From assembly GCA_030247675.1 (NCBI GenBank), contig JAOTRX010000005.1, positions 310,001 through 374,000 on the forward strand: 64,000 bases of DNA, given 5' to 3'. This document shows, in pieces, positions 35,648-43,970 of the stretch. The notes under the pieces are model-generated. The model was not told the DNA's origin. It saw nothing but the letters and a program-made list of their open reading frames with translations, and searched no databases. The DNA is from Desulforhopalus sp. GTDB lineage: Bacteria; Desulfobacterota; Desulfobulbia; Desulfobulbales; Desulfocapsaceae. The stretch's first letter is position 1; each line of letters begins with the position of its first letter. Both the position numbers and the translations under genes were made by a program.

Positions 35648-36760
35648 ATGAAAACTCTCCTTGCCCTGATCATGACATTTTTCCTCTGTGCCCCTCCCCT
35701 TGCTGACGCAGCCAGGGTGAAGGATCTGGCGCAGCTGCACGGCGTTCGCAACAACCAGCTCCTAGGCTACGGCCTGATCACCGGCCTGAACGGCACCGGC
35801 GATGACATGAAGAAGTCGGTCTTCACCCTCCAGGCCGTATACAATATGATGACCAGACACGGCATCACCATCAACCCCGACAGCATGAACGACATCAAGG
35901 TCAAAAACGTTGCCGCGGTCATGGTTACCGCCACCCTGCCGCCCTTTGCCAAATCCGGGTCGACTATCGATATCCAGGTCTCGTCAATGGGTGACTCAAA
36001 AAGCCTTGCCGGCGGCACCCTGCTCATGACCCCGCTGGTCGGGCCGGACGGCAACGTCTACGCTGTCGCCCAGGGCTCACTGTCGACCGGCTCCTTTGCC
36101 TTTGGCGGCAAGGCGGCGCAGGTGCAAAAAAACCATCCAACCGTCGGCAGCATCTCCGGCGGGGCAATCATCGAGCGTTCTTTGACCAGTGATCTCGGTG
36201 CCGGCGGCCGGCTGGAATATCAGCTGCGCAATGCCGACTTTACCACTACCGCCAACATGGCAGAAACAATCAATAAAAGTTTTGGCCCGGGCACCGCCTT
36301 CGCCGATCCTTCCGGCACTGTAAAAGTGGCGATTCCTGAGCAATTCAAAGAAGATGTCGTGACTTTTGTAGCGGCGGTCGAGGTACTTGAGGTCGAGACC
36401 GATGCCCCGGCACGGGTGGTAGTCAATGAGCGGACCGGAACCATCGTCATGGGCCGGGACGTTCGATTGTCGACTGTTGCCGTATCCCATGGCAACCTGA
36501 GCCTTATTATCCGTGATGACGCCACTGTTTCCCAGCCCAATCCCTTAGCTGAAGGACAAACCGTCATCACCCCGAAAACCAAGGCAACGGTTGTTGAAGA
36601 AGATGGACAGCTTGTGCTTCTCGACATGAAAAAGGGTGTGTCGATCGGCGAAATTGCCAATGCCCTCAACGCCATCGGCGCGACCCCCAGGGACCTCATT
36701 GCCATCTTCCAGGCGATCAAGGCCTCCGGCTCCCTGCACGGCGAGCTGATTATCCTTTAA
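35648..36760 (+). CDS. flgI: Flagellar P-ring protein FlgI
   Basis: A 370-residue periplasmic ring protein with a signal peptide ending near PPLADA, then ARVKDLAQLHGVRNNQLLGYGLITGLNGTGDD, the family start. NPLAEGQTVITP and the end GSLHGELIIL are conserved. GTG at 35639 is in frame but gives no better signal or ribosome site, so ATG at 35648 is used. Confidence 0.97.
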   Translation: MKTLLALIMTFFLCAPPLADAARVKDLAQLHGVRNNQLLGYGLITGLNGTGDDMKKSVFTLQAVYNMMTRHGITINPDSMNDIKVKNVAAVMVTATLPPFAKSGSTIDIQVSSMGDSKSLAGGTLLMTPLVGPDGNVYAVAQGSLSTGSFAFGGKAAQVQKNHPTVGSISGGAIIERSLTSDLGAGGRLEYQLRNADFTTTANMAETINKSFGPGTAFADPSGTVKVAIPEQFKEDVVTFVAAVEVLEVETDAPARVVVNERTGTIVMGRDVRLSTVAVSHGNLSLIIRDDATVSQPNPLAEGQTVITPKTKATVVEEDGQLVLLDMKKGVSIGEIANALNAIGATPRDLIAIFQAIKASGSLHGELIIL

Positions 36761-36778
36761 TCTTACTACAGGAAAACC

Positions 36779-37096
36779 ATGGATTTTCAAATCGATCCCC
36801 GCATCACAGCTAGCCGTTCAAGCCAACCGGTCACAGACCGCAAGGCAAAGGATCTGGCTTCCTTAAAAAAATCGAGCCAGGAGTTCGAGGCTATGCTCCT
36901 TATGGAGATGCAAAAGGCTATGCGCAAATCGGTAATGGATGGCGGGCTCTTTGAAAAGGACACCGCGTCGGAAATTTTCCGGGATATGCTCGACAGCGAA
37001 ACGGCGAAGGCCGCCAGCCAGAGCAAAAGTCTTGGCATCGCTGAGGCAATGTACAAACAAATGGCCGCCGTTATCGAAAAGAAAAAACAGCCTTGA
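36779..37096 (+). CDS. flgJ: Rod-binding protein FlgJ (no muramidase domain)
   Basis: A 105-residue protein with only the FlgJ N-terminal rod-binding domain (LKKSSQEFEAMLLMEMQKAMRKSVMDGGLFEKDTASEIFRDMLDSE). Enteric FlgJ has an added peptidoglycan hydrolase domain that is absent here, as in many other phyla, so another enzyme must open the wall. It ends the flgFGAHIJ run and is followed by a terminator. Confidence 0.93.
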   Translation: MDFQIDPRITASRSSQPVTDRKAKDLASLKKSSQEFEAMLLMEMQKAMRKSVMDGGLFEKDTASEIFRDMLDSETAKAASQSKSLGIAEAMYKQMAAVIEKKKQP

Positions 37097-37117
37097 CCAG
37101 ATAACGCCATCGACCTC

Positions 37118-37153
37118 CCACCGCCTTTCCAACCCATCGGTGGATTCCTTTTT
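37118..37153 (+). terminator. Rho-independent terminator after flgJ
   Basis: Arms CCACCG (37118-37123) and CGGTGG (37138-37143), then ATTCCTTTTT. It closes the flgFGAHIJ transcript. Confidence 0.6.
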
Positions 37154-37177
37154 ACCTCCCCTTCCCAGGGAAAAGCC

Positions 37178-37229
37178 ACCTTCACGAAATTCATCCTTAA
37201 AAAGCAAGAATGAATTTCTAAGGTACTAA
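37178..37229. repeat. 52-bp palindromic repeat, copy 1
   Basis: Runs from ACCTTCACGAAATTCAT to GAATTTCTAAGGTACTAA. Inside are nested arms ACCTT/AAGGT and GAAATTCATCCTT/AAGAATGAATTTC (one mismatch) around AAAAAGC. An identical copy follows 22 bases later. Confidence 0.9.
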
Positions 37230-37251
37230 CCCCTTCTTTACTGGGATAAGT

Positions 37252-37303
37252 ACCTTCACGAAATTCATCCTTAAAAAGCAAGAATGAATTTCTAAGGTAC
37301 TAA
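37252..37303. repeat. 52-bp palindromic repeat, copy 2
   Basis: Identical in all 52 bases to copy 1 (period 74). Its final TAA is also the first three bases of the -35 box of the sigma-28-type promoter at 37301, so the repeat directly abuts the flgM-operon promoter. Confidence 0.9.
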
Positions 37304-37328
37304 ACTTTTCCAGGGCGAGCGCCGATAA
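37301..37328 (+). promoter_or_regulatory. Sigma-28-type promoter for the flgM-flgN-flgK-flgL operon
   Basis: TAAACTTT, 12 bases, GCCGATAA (a perfect -10 match to FliA consensus). It starts transcription near 37336, about 80 bases before the first gene. Confidence 0.78.
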
Positions 37329-37416
37329 TAAAAACAAAGAAAGACCGTATCCCGACAGGATACAGACTTAAACACAGTGCACGGAAGCACGGCTCACTTC
37401 GCAGGGAGGCAATAAA

Positions 37417-37995
37417 ATGATAGATACCAGCAACATAAGCGCATACCAGCCGGCGATCAACACCCCCAGTCGTCAAGCAGGAAATATAGCCACATACCAG
37501 CAGAGCGGTCAGCTCAGGCAACAGGAGAGCTTTAATCTGACGACGGATACGGTCACTCTCTCCTATAGTACGGAATCAGTGTTGACATATGACAGCTCGA
37601 TGACCCTGCAAGGCAATCAGGCCGACGGGTTCGATCTGTTGCGCGGCCTGGTAATCAATATCTTGAAGGATCAGGGAATCGACGCCAAATTCGTTGCCGA
37701 CGATGCCGAAATCGATCTCAACACCCTAACTTCGGAAGAAGCCCAAGAGTTGGTTGCGGATGACGGGTATTTTGGAGTAGAAAAAACCTCACAACGTATT
37801 TTTGATCTGGCGGTCGGCATAGCCGGCGGTGATCCCGCAAGGCTCGACGCCATTCGGGCGGGGGTGGAGCAAGGATTCCAGGAAGCGTATGATGCCTTTG
37901 GCGGCTGGCTTCCCGATATATCGTATGACACCTACGATGCAGTTATGAAAAAACTGGATGACTGGGCAGGAGTTGAATCCAGTCAACAAGCGTAA
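37417..37995 (+). CDS. DUF5610-like protein ahead of flgM
   Basis: A 192-residue soluble protein. The first 80 residues are Ser/Thr/Gln-rich; the rest is helical with FGVEKTSQRIFDLAVGIAGGDPARLDAIRAGVEQGFQEAYDAFGGWLPDISYDTYDAVMKKL, which I recognise from memory as a DUF5610-type domain often found near flagellar genes. GGGAGG precedes the ATG. It is first in a sigma-28-type operon with flgM, so it is probably a late flagellar accessory. Function unknown. Confidence 0.8.
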   Translation: MIDTSNISAYQPAINTPSRQAGNIATYQQSGQLRQQESFNLTTDTVTLSYSTESVLTYDSSMTLQGNQADGFDLLRGLVINILKDQGIDAKFVADDAEIDLNTLTSEEAQELVADDGYFGVEKTSQRIFDLAVGIAGGDPARLDAIRAGVEQGFQEAYDAFGGWLPDISYDTYDAVMKKLDDWAGVESSQQA

Positions 37996-38009
37996 ACACA
38001 GGTGACGTC

Positions 38010-38297
38010 ATGAGCGTAGAATTTTTTGGAGTCGGCGGTCCGGGACAAATCGGCAGTCTGAAAAAGTCGCAGAATATTAAAGGCGACAAGAAGATTGAAG
38101 GTGGGGGAGAAGACAAAGTACAGTTTTCCTCAGTACTTCAGGATGTTCATCGGGCACAGTCGGCAACGGCCAGTGGCGATGTGGAGCGGGCTGCACGAGT
38201 GAAAGAGTTGCAAGCTCAGATCAAGGATGGCTCATACCAGCCGGATCTGCAAAAAGTCTCCGCCTCATTGTTACAATTCTTAGTTGAGAATAGATAA
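38010..38297 (+). CDS. flgM: Anti-sigma-28 factor FlgM
   Basis: A 95-residue protein, disordered at the N-terminus, with the FlgM C-terminal helices (ERAARVKELQAQIKDGSYQPDLQKVSASLLQFLVE). It holds FliA inactive until it is exported through the finished hook-basal body. It sits in a sigma-28-type operon, so it feeds back on its own expression. AGGTGA precedes the ATG. Confidence 0.93.
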   Translation: MSVEFFGVGGPGQIGSLKKSQNIKGDKKIEGGGEDKVQFSSVLQDVHRAQSATASGDVERAARVKELQAQIKDGSYQPDLQKVSASLLQFLVENR

Positions 38298-38298
38298 C

Positions 38299-38652
38299 AT
38301 GGAAACCAAGACCACACACGACTATCTCGTCCGCCTCCGCGACGTCATTCTTCAGGAAAGAGAGTGCGCCAAGGCTCTTGACATGCAGGGGATGATTGAG
38401 GCCATGCAAGCGAAGGAAGATATCGTCAAGGTGCTGGCCCACGTCAAGGTTATCGACGAGCAGGACAAACCAATCGCCGCCCAGATCCGCTCAGAAAATC
38501 GCCGCAACGCCTTTCTCTTTAAATCGACTCTCGGATGGATCAGACAAACAATGGAGTTTTTTGGCCAGAAAACCGTGACCTCAACCTATTCTGCCCACGG
38601 CTACTCGGTTGCGTCCCAGGTCAATGGCCGCCTCCTCTCAGGGAGGATCTGA
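38299..38652 (+). CDS. flgN: FlgK/FlgL export chaperone FlgN
   Basis: A 117-residue helical protein with the FlgN-type start (YLVRLRDVILQERECAKALDMQGMIEAMQAKEDIVKVL). FlgN binds the C-termini of FlgK and FlgL and takes them to the export gate; both clients are the next genes. The start is the ATG at 38299 rather than the in-frame TTG at 38284. Confidence 0.85.
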   Translation: METKTTHDYLVRLRDVILQERECAKALDMQGMIEAMQAKEDIVKVLAHVKVIDEQDKPIAAQIRSENRRNAFLFKSTLGWIRQTMEFFGQKTVTSTYSAHGYSVASQVNGRLLSGRI

Positions 38653-38653
38653 A

Positions 38654-40102
38654 ATGGCAGGTCTACTTAATGCACTCAACGCCGGCAAAACCTCTCTTGA
38701 AGTCAATCAGAAATCGATAGAGATTACCGGCAACAATATCTCCAATGTCAATACCGAAGGGTACTCACGGCAAAAGGCCGAGTTTCAGACCTATCCGGCG
38801 ATGAACTTCGGAAATTTCTTTATCGGCCAGGGAGTGAAAATTTCCAACGTCAGCCGCGATCATGATGTATTCATCGACAAGCAGATCGAACGAAAGGCAA
38901 ACGACTTTGGATACCAAGACGCATTAACCAGGCCTCTTTCAGAACTTGAACGCGTTTTCAACGTCACTGAAGACAATATCTCCACCGATATCGATGTTTT
39001 TTTTGATTCTCTGCAGGAATTGTCAGCCGACCCGAGCGACCTCGTGCAAAGAAACAATGTCATTCTCCAAGGGGAAGTGCTGTCAACCAGTTTCAATAAC
39101 GCCATTAATGACCTCAACGCCATCACCGGGAATATCAATGATACGCTCCTTTCCAAACTTGATGAGGTAAATTCCCAAATACGGGAAATTGCCGACCTTA
39201 ATGAACGCATTTTCACTATTGAGATTTCCGGTCAATCAGCAAATAGCCCGAGAGACCAGCGGGATGCGGTTGCCAAGGAATTAGCGAAAACCCTTGGTGC
39301 ACAAACCACCGAGGATGCGAATGGCATGTTAGCAGTGACCCTTCCCGGCGGCTTACCGCTGGTGCAAGGCATTCTGCCGATGTCCATCTCCGGCGAGGTG
39401 ATAGGATCGGATCTTACCCTTCAACTCCACGCAGGCGGGGTTACCAGGGATCTCAATGCCCGGAACCTAGGAGGAGCTTTTCAAGGACTAATGAGCGTCC
39501 GCGACACCTTAATCCCGGAACTGGCCGGAGAACTGGATAAGCTTGCCTATGAACTGAGCGTACAGGTAAACCTGCAGCATCAGGCCGGCGGAGCACTCGA
39601 TTCAAGTACCGGGAATCTGTTATTTAACATGCCGCCCAATTACGTCGCATCTCCTCCCGGCCCGGCACCGACCGCGGCAGAATACGCCGGCGCTGCACGA
39701 CACATCGCTGTCGTTATAACCGATCCGGCAAAGATCGCCGCAGGAGCTGCCCCCGATCCGGGCCCACCACCAGGCATAGTGGCCCCTGGCGACAACAGGA
39801 ATGCCCTCATTCTTTCCAACATCGGTGATAATTACTTGATCAATGGCGTCGACAGTTTCACTTCACTTTACGGCAAAATTACCGCAAAAGTTGGTGTTGA
39901 AAGCAATCAAAATCAATTATCCCTGAAGGGCGCCGAAGACGCCATGAATCAACTGGAGAATTTCCGAGATGGCTTAGTCGGCGTATCCCTTGAGGAAGAG
40001 ATGATCAGTCTCATTCAATACCAGAGAGGCTTTGAATCATCCGCCAAGTTTCTCTCTACAGTCGATGAGATGATGTCGACGATTATAGAGTTACGAAGAT
40101 AG
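38654..40102 (+). CDS. flgK: Hook-filament junction protein FlgK (HAP1)
   Basis: A 482-residue junction protein. N-terminal LLNALNAGKTSLEVNQKSIEITGNNISNVNTEGYSRQKAEF and C-terminal GVSLEEEMISLIQYQRGFESSAKFLSTVDEMMSTIIELRR are diagnostic. A Pro/Gly/Ala-rich insert lies at about 340-390. The ATG at 38654 has GGGAGG 8 bases before it; the longer frame overlaps flgN. Confidence 0.97.
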   Translation: MAGLLNALNAGKTSLEVNQKSIEITGNNISNVNTEGYSRQKAEFQTYPAMNFGNFFIGQGVKISNVSRDHDVFIDKQIERKANDFGYQDALTRPLSELERVFNVTEDNISTDIDVFFDSLQELSADPSDLVQRNNVILQGEVLSTSFNNAINDLNAITGNINDTLLSKLDEVNSQIREIADLNERIFTIEISGQSANSPRDQRDAVAKELAKTLGAQTTEDANGMLAVTLPGGLPLVQGILPMSISGEVIGSDLTLQLHAGGVTRDLNARNLGGAFQGLMSVRDTLIPELAGELDKLAYELSVQVNLQHQAGGALDSSTGNLLFNMPPNYVASPPGPAPTAAEYAGAARHIAVVITDPAKIAAGAAPDPGPPPGIVAPGDNRNALILSNIGDNYLINGVDSFTSLYGKITAKVGVESNQNQLSLKGAEDAMNQLENFRDGLVGVSLEEEMISLIQYQRGFESSAKFLSTVDEMMSTIIELRR

Positions 40103-40124
40103 TCTTGTTTAAGGATGGTGTATT

Positions 40125-41777
40125 ATGAAAGTTACCGAAAATTCGACCTACCGGTTGATGCAGACCAACCTCGACCGAATCACCAATGACCTTGCGGAAC
40201 TCCGTAATCAAGGCGCAACCGGCCTCATCCTTAATAAGCCTTCGGATGATCCCGGTGCTATTCGGCCGGTGCTCACCACCAGATCACAATTAATGCAAAA
40301 CGACCGGTATCTCGAAACCATGGGACAGGCCGGCGATAAGATGGCGGCTGCCGACGGTCAACTTGCCCAGGTTGAAAACGTCATGGTCCGGGCTAAAGAA
40401 ATTACCATCAATGCCATCAATGGTGCGCTGAGCACAACCGATCTCGCAACCCTTGCCGATGAAATTGCCCAATTGCGCCAGCAATTGCTTGATTCGGCAA
40501 ATGCAGTAGTCGATGGCAAATACATTTTTGCAGGGTACATGGAAGACACCAAACCATTTTCTGAAAACCCTGCATATGATCCGGCTCTATACGATATAAA
40601 CGATGTTACTACCTGGCCCTATCTCTATCATGGAGATAACAATCCAACTCGGCTGGAAATAACCCCTGGCGAATTCCTGACAACAAATCTCACCGGCAAC
40701 GAGCTGTTTATGGGCATTACCAACGCCATTGCCTCAAACGGATCTACCAATCCCTATCAAGGCGAGTCGATGACCTCTGGGCCGATAAGTGTTGGCACAC
40801 CGGGCGACGATATCACCATTACCACCGCTGCCACACCGCCGGTGGTCACTACTATTCCCGGCACGGCCCTTACCGACACCGACAATAATTACGCCGCAAA
40901 GGTGGCCGGTCTTTTCAGCCAGGCCGGGACCGGCCTGATTGGTACGACTAACGCCGCAAGCGTCAATCTCGGGTCCCTGGCATTGAATGATTTCGTCGAT
41001 ACCGAAGATACCTACAGCCTTGATATTACCGCAGGAGGCGCCGCCGTCTCAGTAACCCTGGATGGCCCTTCCGGCAACTATGACTTTACCCTGGCGGGCA
41101 TGGCTTCGGCCCTTGCCAATACTGCTGGTGTAACCAATCTCACCCAGACAAGCGGCACCCTGTCGAACGGCGTTTCCTACGATATTTCAAGCGGCGCCCT
41201 GGTGCTTACCGGTCCGGCCAACGGCTCGGAGATCGAACTCAACGAAACAATCACCGACGGCGTTGTCACCGCGACCCTGCCGACCGGCGGAATTTCCGGT
41301 GGCGACCAAACCGCCTACGGCACAATTAATGTTGCCCCCAACTCGTCAACCGGCGTGACCCTGTCCGGAACGGGACTCGCTGATGTTGGGCTGACCGCCG
41401 ATACCCTGAATGGCGCTTCCGGCAGGATTGACCTCTTTACCATTCTGACACGCACAGAAGAGGCAATCCGGGCCGGCAATTTCAGTGATATCAACGGCCC
41501 TGGTGGATCTTTGGCGGTCCAGCTTGAAAACCTGGAGATAGGTGCAAATCAAAACCGGACCCTGCGCAGTTCTCTGGGTGCCAGAGCTACCCGTGTGGAG
41601 TCGGCACTCCTGCAGCGCGAAGATGCCCAAATAGACCTCAAACAAATCCTTTCACGCTACCAGGATGCGGATATCATCAAGGTGTATAACGATATTATCC
41701 AAAAAGAAAACGCCTTTGAGGCCGCCCTCAATGTTACCGGAAGAGTCTCTAGGATTTCGATTCTTGATTATTTTTAA
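40125..41777 (+). CDS. flgL: Hook-filament junction protein FlgL (HAP3), enlarged
   Basis: A 550-residue junction protein. The flagellin-like ends are conserved: residues 1-140 (MKVTENSTYRLMQTNLDRITNDLAELRNQGATGLILNKPSDDPGAI) and the last 120 (LRSSLGARATRVESALLQREDAQIDLKQILSRYQDADIIKVYNDIIQKENAFEAAL). Between lies a beta-rich, Gly/Thr-rich insert of about 275 residues, making it much longer than the usual 300. The insert should be surface exposed. It ends the flgM-flgL operon. Confidence 0.95.
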   Translation: MKVTENSTYRLMQTNLDRITNDLAELRNQGATGLILNKPSDDPGAIRPVLTTRSQLMQNDRYLETMGQAGDKMAAADGQLAQVENVMVRAKEITINAINGALSTTDLATLADEIAQLRQQLLDSANAVVDGKYIFAGYMEDTKPFSENPAYDPALYDINDVTTWPYLYHGDNNPTRLEITPGEFLTTNLTGNELFMGITNAIASNGSTNPYQGESMTSGPISVGTPGDDITITTAATPPVVTTIPGTALTDTDNNYAAKVAGLFSQAGTGLIGTTNAASVNLGSLALNDFVDTEDTYSLDITAGGAAVSVTLDGPSGNYDFTLAGMASALANTAGVTNLTQTSGTLSNGVSYDISSGALVLTGPANGSEIELNETITDGVVTATLPTGGISGGDQTAYGTINVAPNSSTGVTLSGTGLADVGLTADTLNGASGRIDLFTILTRTEEAIRAGNFSDINGPGGSLAVQLENLEIGANQNRTLRSSLGARATRVESALLQREDAQIDLKQILSRYQDADIIKVYNDIIQKENAFEAALNVTGRVSRISILDYF

Positions 41778-41832
41778 ACATCGATTACTATCGCTTGGTG
41801 AAAGGCAGTGCACAGCACTGTTCATCAGCATG

Positions 41833-41872
41833 AGGAATGGAGAGAGAATACCTCCTGAAATTTCCTTTTTTT
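41833..41872 (+). terminator. Probable terminator after flgL
   Basis: Bulged stem AGGAA..GGAG / CTCC..TTTCC followed by a run of T. It lies between flgL and csrA and would separate the two transcripts. The GGA motifs in it could also bind CsrA. Confidence 0.45.
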
Positions 41873-41975
41873 CGTGATTGAATGGACTCGGGCGAGGCGT
41901 TAAATACCGTCGTCTGTATTCCGGCAAACAACTCGCAACTTCCAGGCGGAACAAGCCGTCATTACGGTGTCAAAT

Positions 41976-42218
41976 ATGCTGGTTCTTACCAGGAAACTCG
42001 GTGAAGGTATTGTTATCGGCGACGATGTGACAGTCACCATTGTTGAAATGAAGGGGGGCAATGTTCGAATAGGTATTGAAGCCCCGCAAGACATGAAAAT
42101 CTATCGTCAGGAAGTTTTTGACCGGATTGCCCTGGAAAACAAAGACGCCAGCCAATGGGACATGCATGATCTCGACAGGATCAGCGATAACCTCATCGTA
42201 CGAAAAGTGAAAAAATGA
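41976..42218 (+). CDS. csrA: Carbon storage/flagellin translation regulator CsrA
   Basis: An 80-residue RNA-binding dimer. MLVLTRKLGEGIVIGDDVTVTIVEMKGGNVRIGIEAPQDMKIYRQEVFDRI is nearly the family consensus. It blocks ribosome access at GGA-containing leaders, classically flagellin mRNA. A GTG three codons upstream is in frame, but the canonical MLVLTRK start is used. It overlaps fliW by 4 bases, the arrangement known for CsrA and its antagonist. Confidence 0.97.
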   Translation: MLVLTRKLGEGIVIGDDVTVTIVEMKGGNVRIGIEAPQDMKIYRQEVFDRIALENKDASQWDMHDLDRISDNLIVRKVKK

Positions 42219-42634
42219 AAAAGATTGTTACTCGCTTTGGGGAAGTGGAATACGATCCGGAAAATCTCCTCCATTTTCCGGCTGGATTGATCGGTTTGCC
42301 GAATCTCCGCCACTTTATCGTCATGCCCAACAAGAAAGAAGGCCCACTTTTTTGGATCCAGAGCGTTGATGACCCGGACATAGCCTTTGTGCTGACCGAT
42401 CCGACAAACTTTTTTCTCGACTATCTTGTTGAACCGGATCCTTCCGAGCGTCAGAGCTTACATATGGAGGAAGGTGATGAATATTTTGCGCTCAGTGTCG
42501 TAACCGTTCCACCAGACCAAAAGATCACCCTGAATCTCGCCGCCCCGATACTCTTTGCGCCCAAATCCAATAGAGCTATTCAGGTGATTTTACAGGGTTC
42601 CACGTATTCTTCCCGGACTCCCCTTCCCAAATAA
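42215..42634 (+). CDS. fliW: CsrA antagonist FliW
   Basis: A 139-residue protein with the FliW pattern (TRFGEVEYDPENLLHFPAGLIGLPNLRHFIVM ... PLFWIQSVDDPDIAFVLTDP ... VVTVPPDQKITLNLAAPILF). FliW binds either flagellin or CsrA: free flagellin takes FliW away, and CsrA then represses flagellin translation. ATGA overlap with csrA. Confidence 0.97.
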   Translation: MKKIVTRFGEVEYDPENLLHFPAGLIGLPNLRHFIVMPNKKEGPLFWIQSVDDPDIAFVLTDPTNFFLDYLVEPDPSERQSLHMEEGDEYFALSVVTVPPDQKITLNLAAPILFAPKSNRAIQVILQGSTYSSRTPLPK

Positions 42635-42685
42635 TACATGGGCGAGAGAAAGCCCTTCGTTGAGAGTCTTCCGATCAGAATACGT

Positions 42686-42705
42686 AACAGCTAGGCTTAG
42701 CTGTT
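42686..42705. terminator. Hairpin between convergent fliW and late-gene operon
   Basis: Perfect 8-bp arms AACAGCTA and TAGCTGTT with loop GGCT, followed by AATTTT on the plus strand. It overlaps the last codon of the small minus-strand gene and could end transcription from both sides. Confidence 0.45.
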
Positions 42706-43014
42706 AATTTTGGACTTGTATTGAAGAATTACTGCGTGGAGAGAATCACAGGCGAGAACTGACTTGTCGAGGGCTCTCTGGAACTCACCGATATAAAAGG
42801 TGTCTAGCACCCCCCGCCCGACAAAATCCATAATTGCGAAGAACTGTTCTTTATCTTCGCTCAGCTTCTCCTGCATGGTGCTGAGCTGTTGACAACGCAA
42901 CCGCACATCACTTGGGGTCAGAGTAGGAATTTCCTTCACCAGGTTCGTTGCAGTGAGAGTCAACATACTGAGTTGCTCTATAGTATCGTTAAAATACCAT
43001 TCAACGGAATGCAT
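42697..43014 (-). CDS. Small helical protein of the late flagellar operon
   Basis: A 105-residue protein with no family I recognise. It is predicted helical and acidic-basic mixed (RCQQLSTMQEKLSEDKEQFFAIMDFVGRGVLDTFYIGEFQRALDKSVLACDSLHAVI). GGAG six bases before the ATG supports translation. It follows fliS and the FlgN-like gene on the same strand, so a FliT-like or other export chaperone role is possible but unproven. Confidence 0.7.
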   Translation of the reverse strand: MHSVEWYFNDTIEQLSMLTLTATNLVKEIPTLTPSDVRLRCQQLSTMQEKLSEDKEQFFAIMDFVGRGVLDTFYIGEFQRALDKSVLACDSLHAVILQYKSKINS

Positions 43015-43064
43015 CTGCTGCTCCTTCCCTGGAGACTTATCGGAGGTTATTCCCGGAAAATTCT

Positions 43065-43487
43065 TCAGGATGTGCTATCAACTATCCTGCCGGCACTGGC
43101 TTGCTGTGATTTGTACCCGTAATGGGCAGTCTTGCCAAGGCGCAGGGCACCCAGTTCATGGGCAAGAAGGGATTTTATCCCCATCGCCTTCTTCTGAACA
43201 TTGCTGTTCAAACGAAGAATCTCCGCAATAACTTTTTCTCGTTCAACCATGAGTGGCTGAATGATAGTAGACTCCGCTGATTCCTTGTCAAAATGTGCGA
43301 GAAATGTTTTATCGGCATCAACGGCTTGAATCTGGAGCGTACCGAGTATCTCTGTCATGCTTTGCAGCCGGGTATCGGAGGCAATCCCAATTTCCCGGTC
43401 CATTTCCACAAGAAAACCAAGAATATTTTGGTAGTTACGAATAGAGGTAGCAAGCGCCGAGGCAAGTGCCTGAGTATCAGCGGGCAT
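43065..43487 (-). CDS. FlgN-like flagellar export chaperone
   Basis: A 140-residue helical protein with FlgN-like features, notably the C-terminal ALRLGKTAHYGYKSQ after long amphipathic helices. A longer frame from 43568 would overlap the end of fliS by 71 bases; the ATG at 43487 with GAGG eight bases before it is preferred. A clear flgN exists at 38299, so this would be a second chaperone, perhaps for FliD or flagellin. Family call is moderate. Confidence 0.65.
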   Translation of the reverse strand: MPADTQALASALATSIRNYQNILGFLVEMDREIGIASDTRLQSMTEILGTLQIQAVDADKTFLAHFDKESAESTIIQPLMVEREKVIAEILRLNSNVQKKAMGIKSLLAHELGALRLGKTAHYGYKSQQASAGRIVDSTS

Positions 43488-43497
43488 CACTGTTGCC

Positions 43498-43968
43498 TCA
43501 GCGGGATATCGACAAAGGTGCATAGTTTGCCGGAACTCCAGACCGGTAATGTTCTGCTGCCTGCTCAATCATTTTTTCCGCCGGCACAACCTGTTGTTTA
43601 TTGAGCTCCACAGCCTCTCCCCAGGTTGCGCGCAAATCCACAAGCAATTTCTCAACCGCCTGTAACTTCTCAACATCTTTCTGAAGATTGGCAAGAGTGA
43701 GTTCGCGAATCATGAAACTGTAGAGTGCATCCAAATTCTCGGCGATTTCCCCACCAATGTCGTGATTAAGAGAATTTGCGAATTCGGTGATAATCGCCAT
43801 GGATTTTTTGATACCAAGGTGCACGGCTTTCATGTCATCTTTTTCAATGCCTTGAATAGCCTGCCGAGTAAAACGTATCGCGCCATCGTAGAGCATCAGG
43901 AGGATCTGCTCAGGAGATGCAGTTAATATATGATTATTCTGATATTGATTAATAGAGTATGGATTCAT
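43498..43968 (-). CDS. fliS: Flagellin export chaperone FliS
   Basis: A 156-residue helical chaperone. YSINQYQNNHILTASPEQILLMLYDGAIRFTRQAIQGIEKDD and FANSLNHDIGGEIAENLDALYSFMIRELTLANLQKDVEKLQ are FliS hallmarks. It wraps the C-terminus of flagellin and carries it to FlhA. It starts 2 bases after fliD, so both are co-transcribed. Confidence 0.96.
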   Translation of the reverse strand: MNPYSINQYQNNHILTASPEQILLMLYDGAIRFTRQAIQGIEKDDMKAVHLGIKKSMAIITEFANSLNHDIGGEIAENLDALYSFMIRELTLANLQKDVEKLQAVEKLLVDLRATWGEAVELNKQQVVPAEKMIEQAAEHYRSGVPANYAPLSISR

Positions 43969-43970
43969 AG

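Noticed and set aside
37230..37251. Second sigma-28 promoter arising from repeat copy 1
   Set aside because: TAAC and GGGATAAG-like boxes exist but are only 11 bases apart instead of 16 measured from the TAAA core, and the -10 match is poor.
43488..43568. Longer N-terminus for the FlgN-like gene
   Set aside because: It would overlap fliS by 71 bases and lacks a ribosome site, while the ATG at 43487 has GAGG at good spacing.
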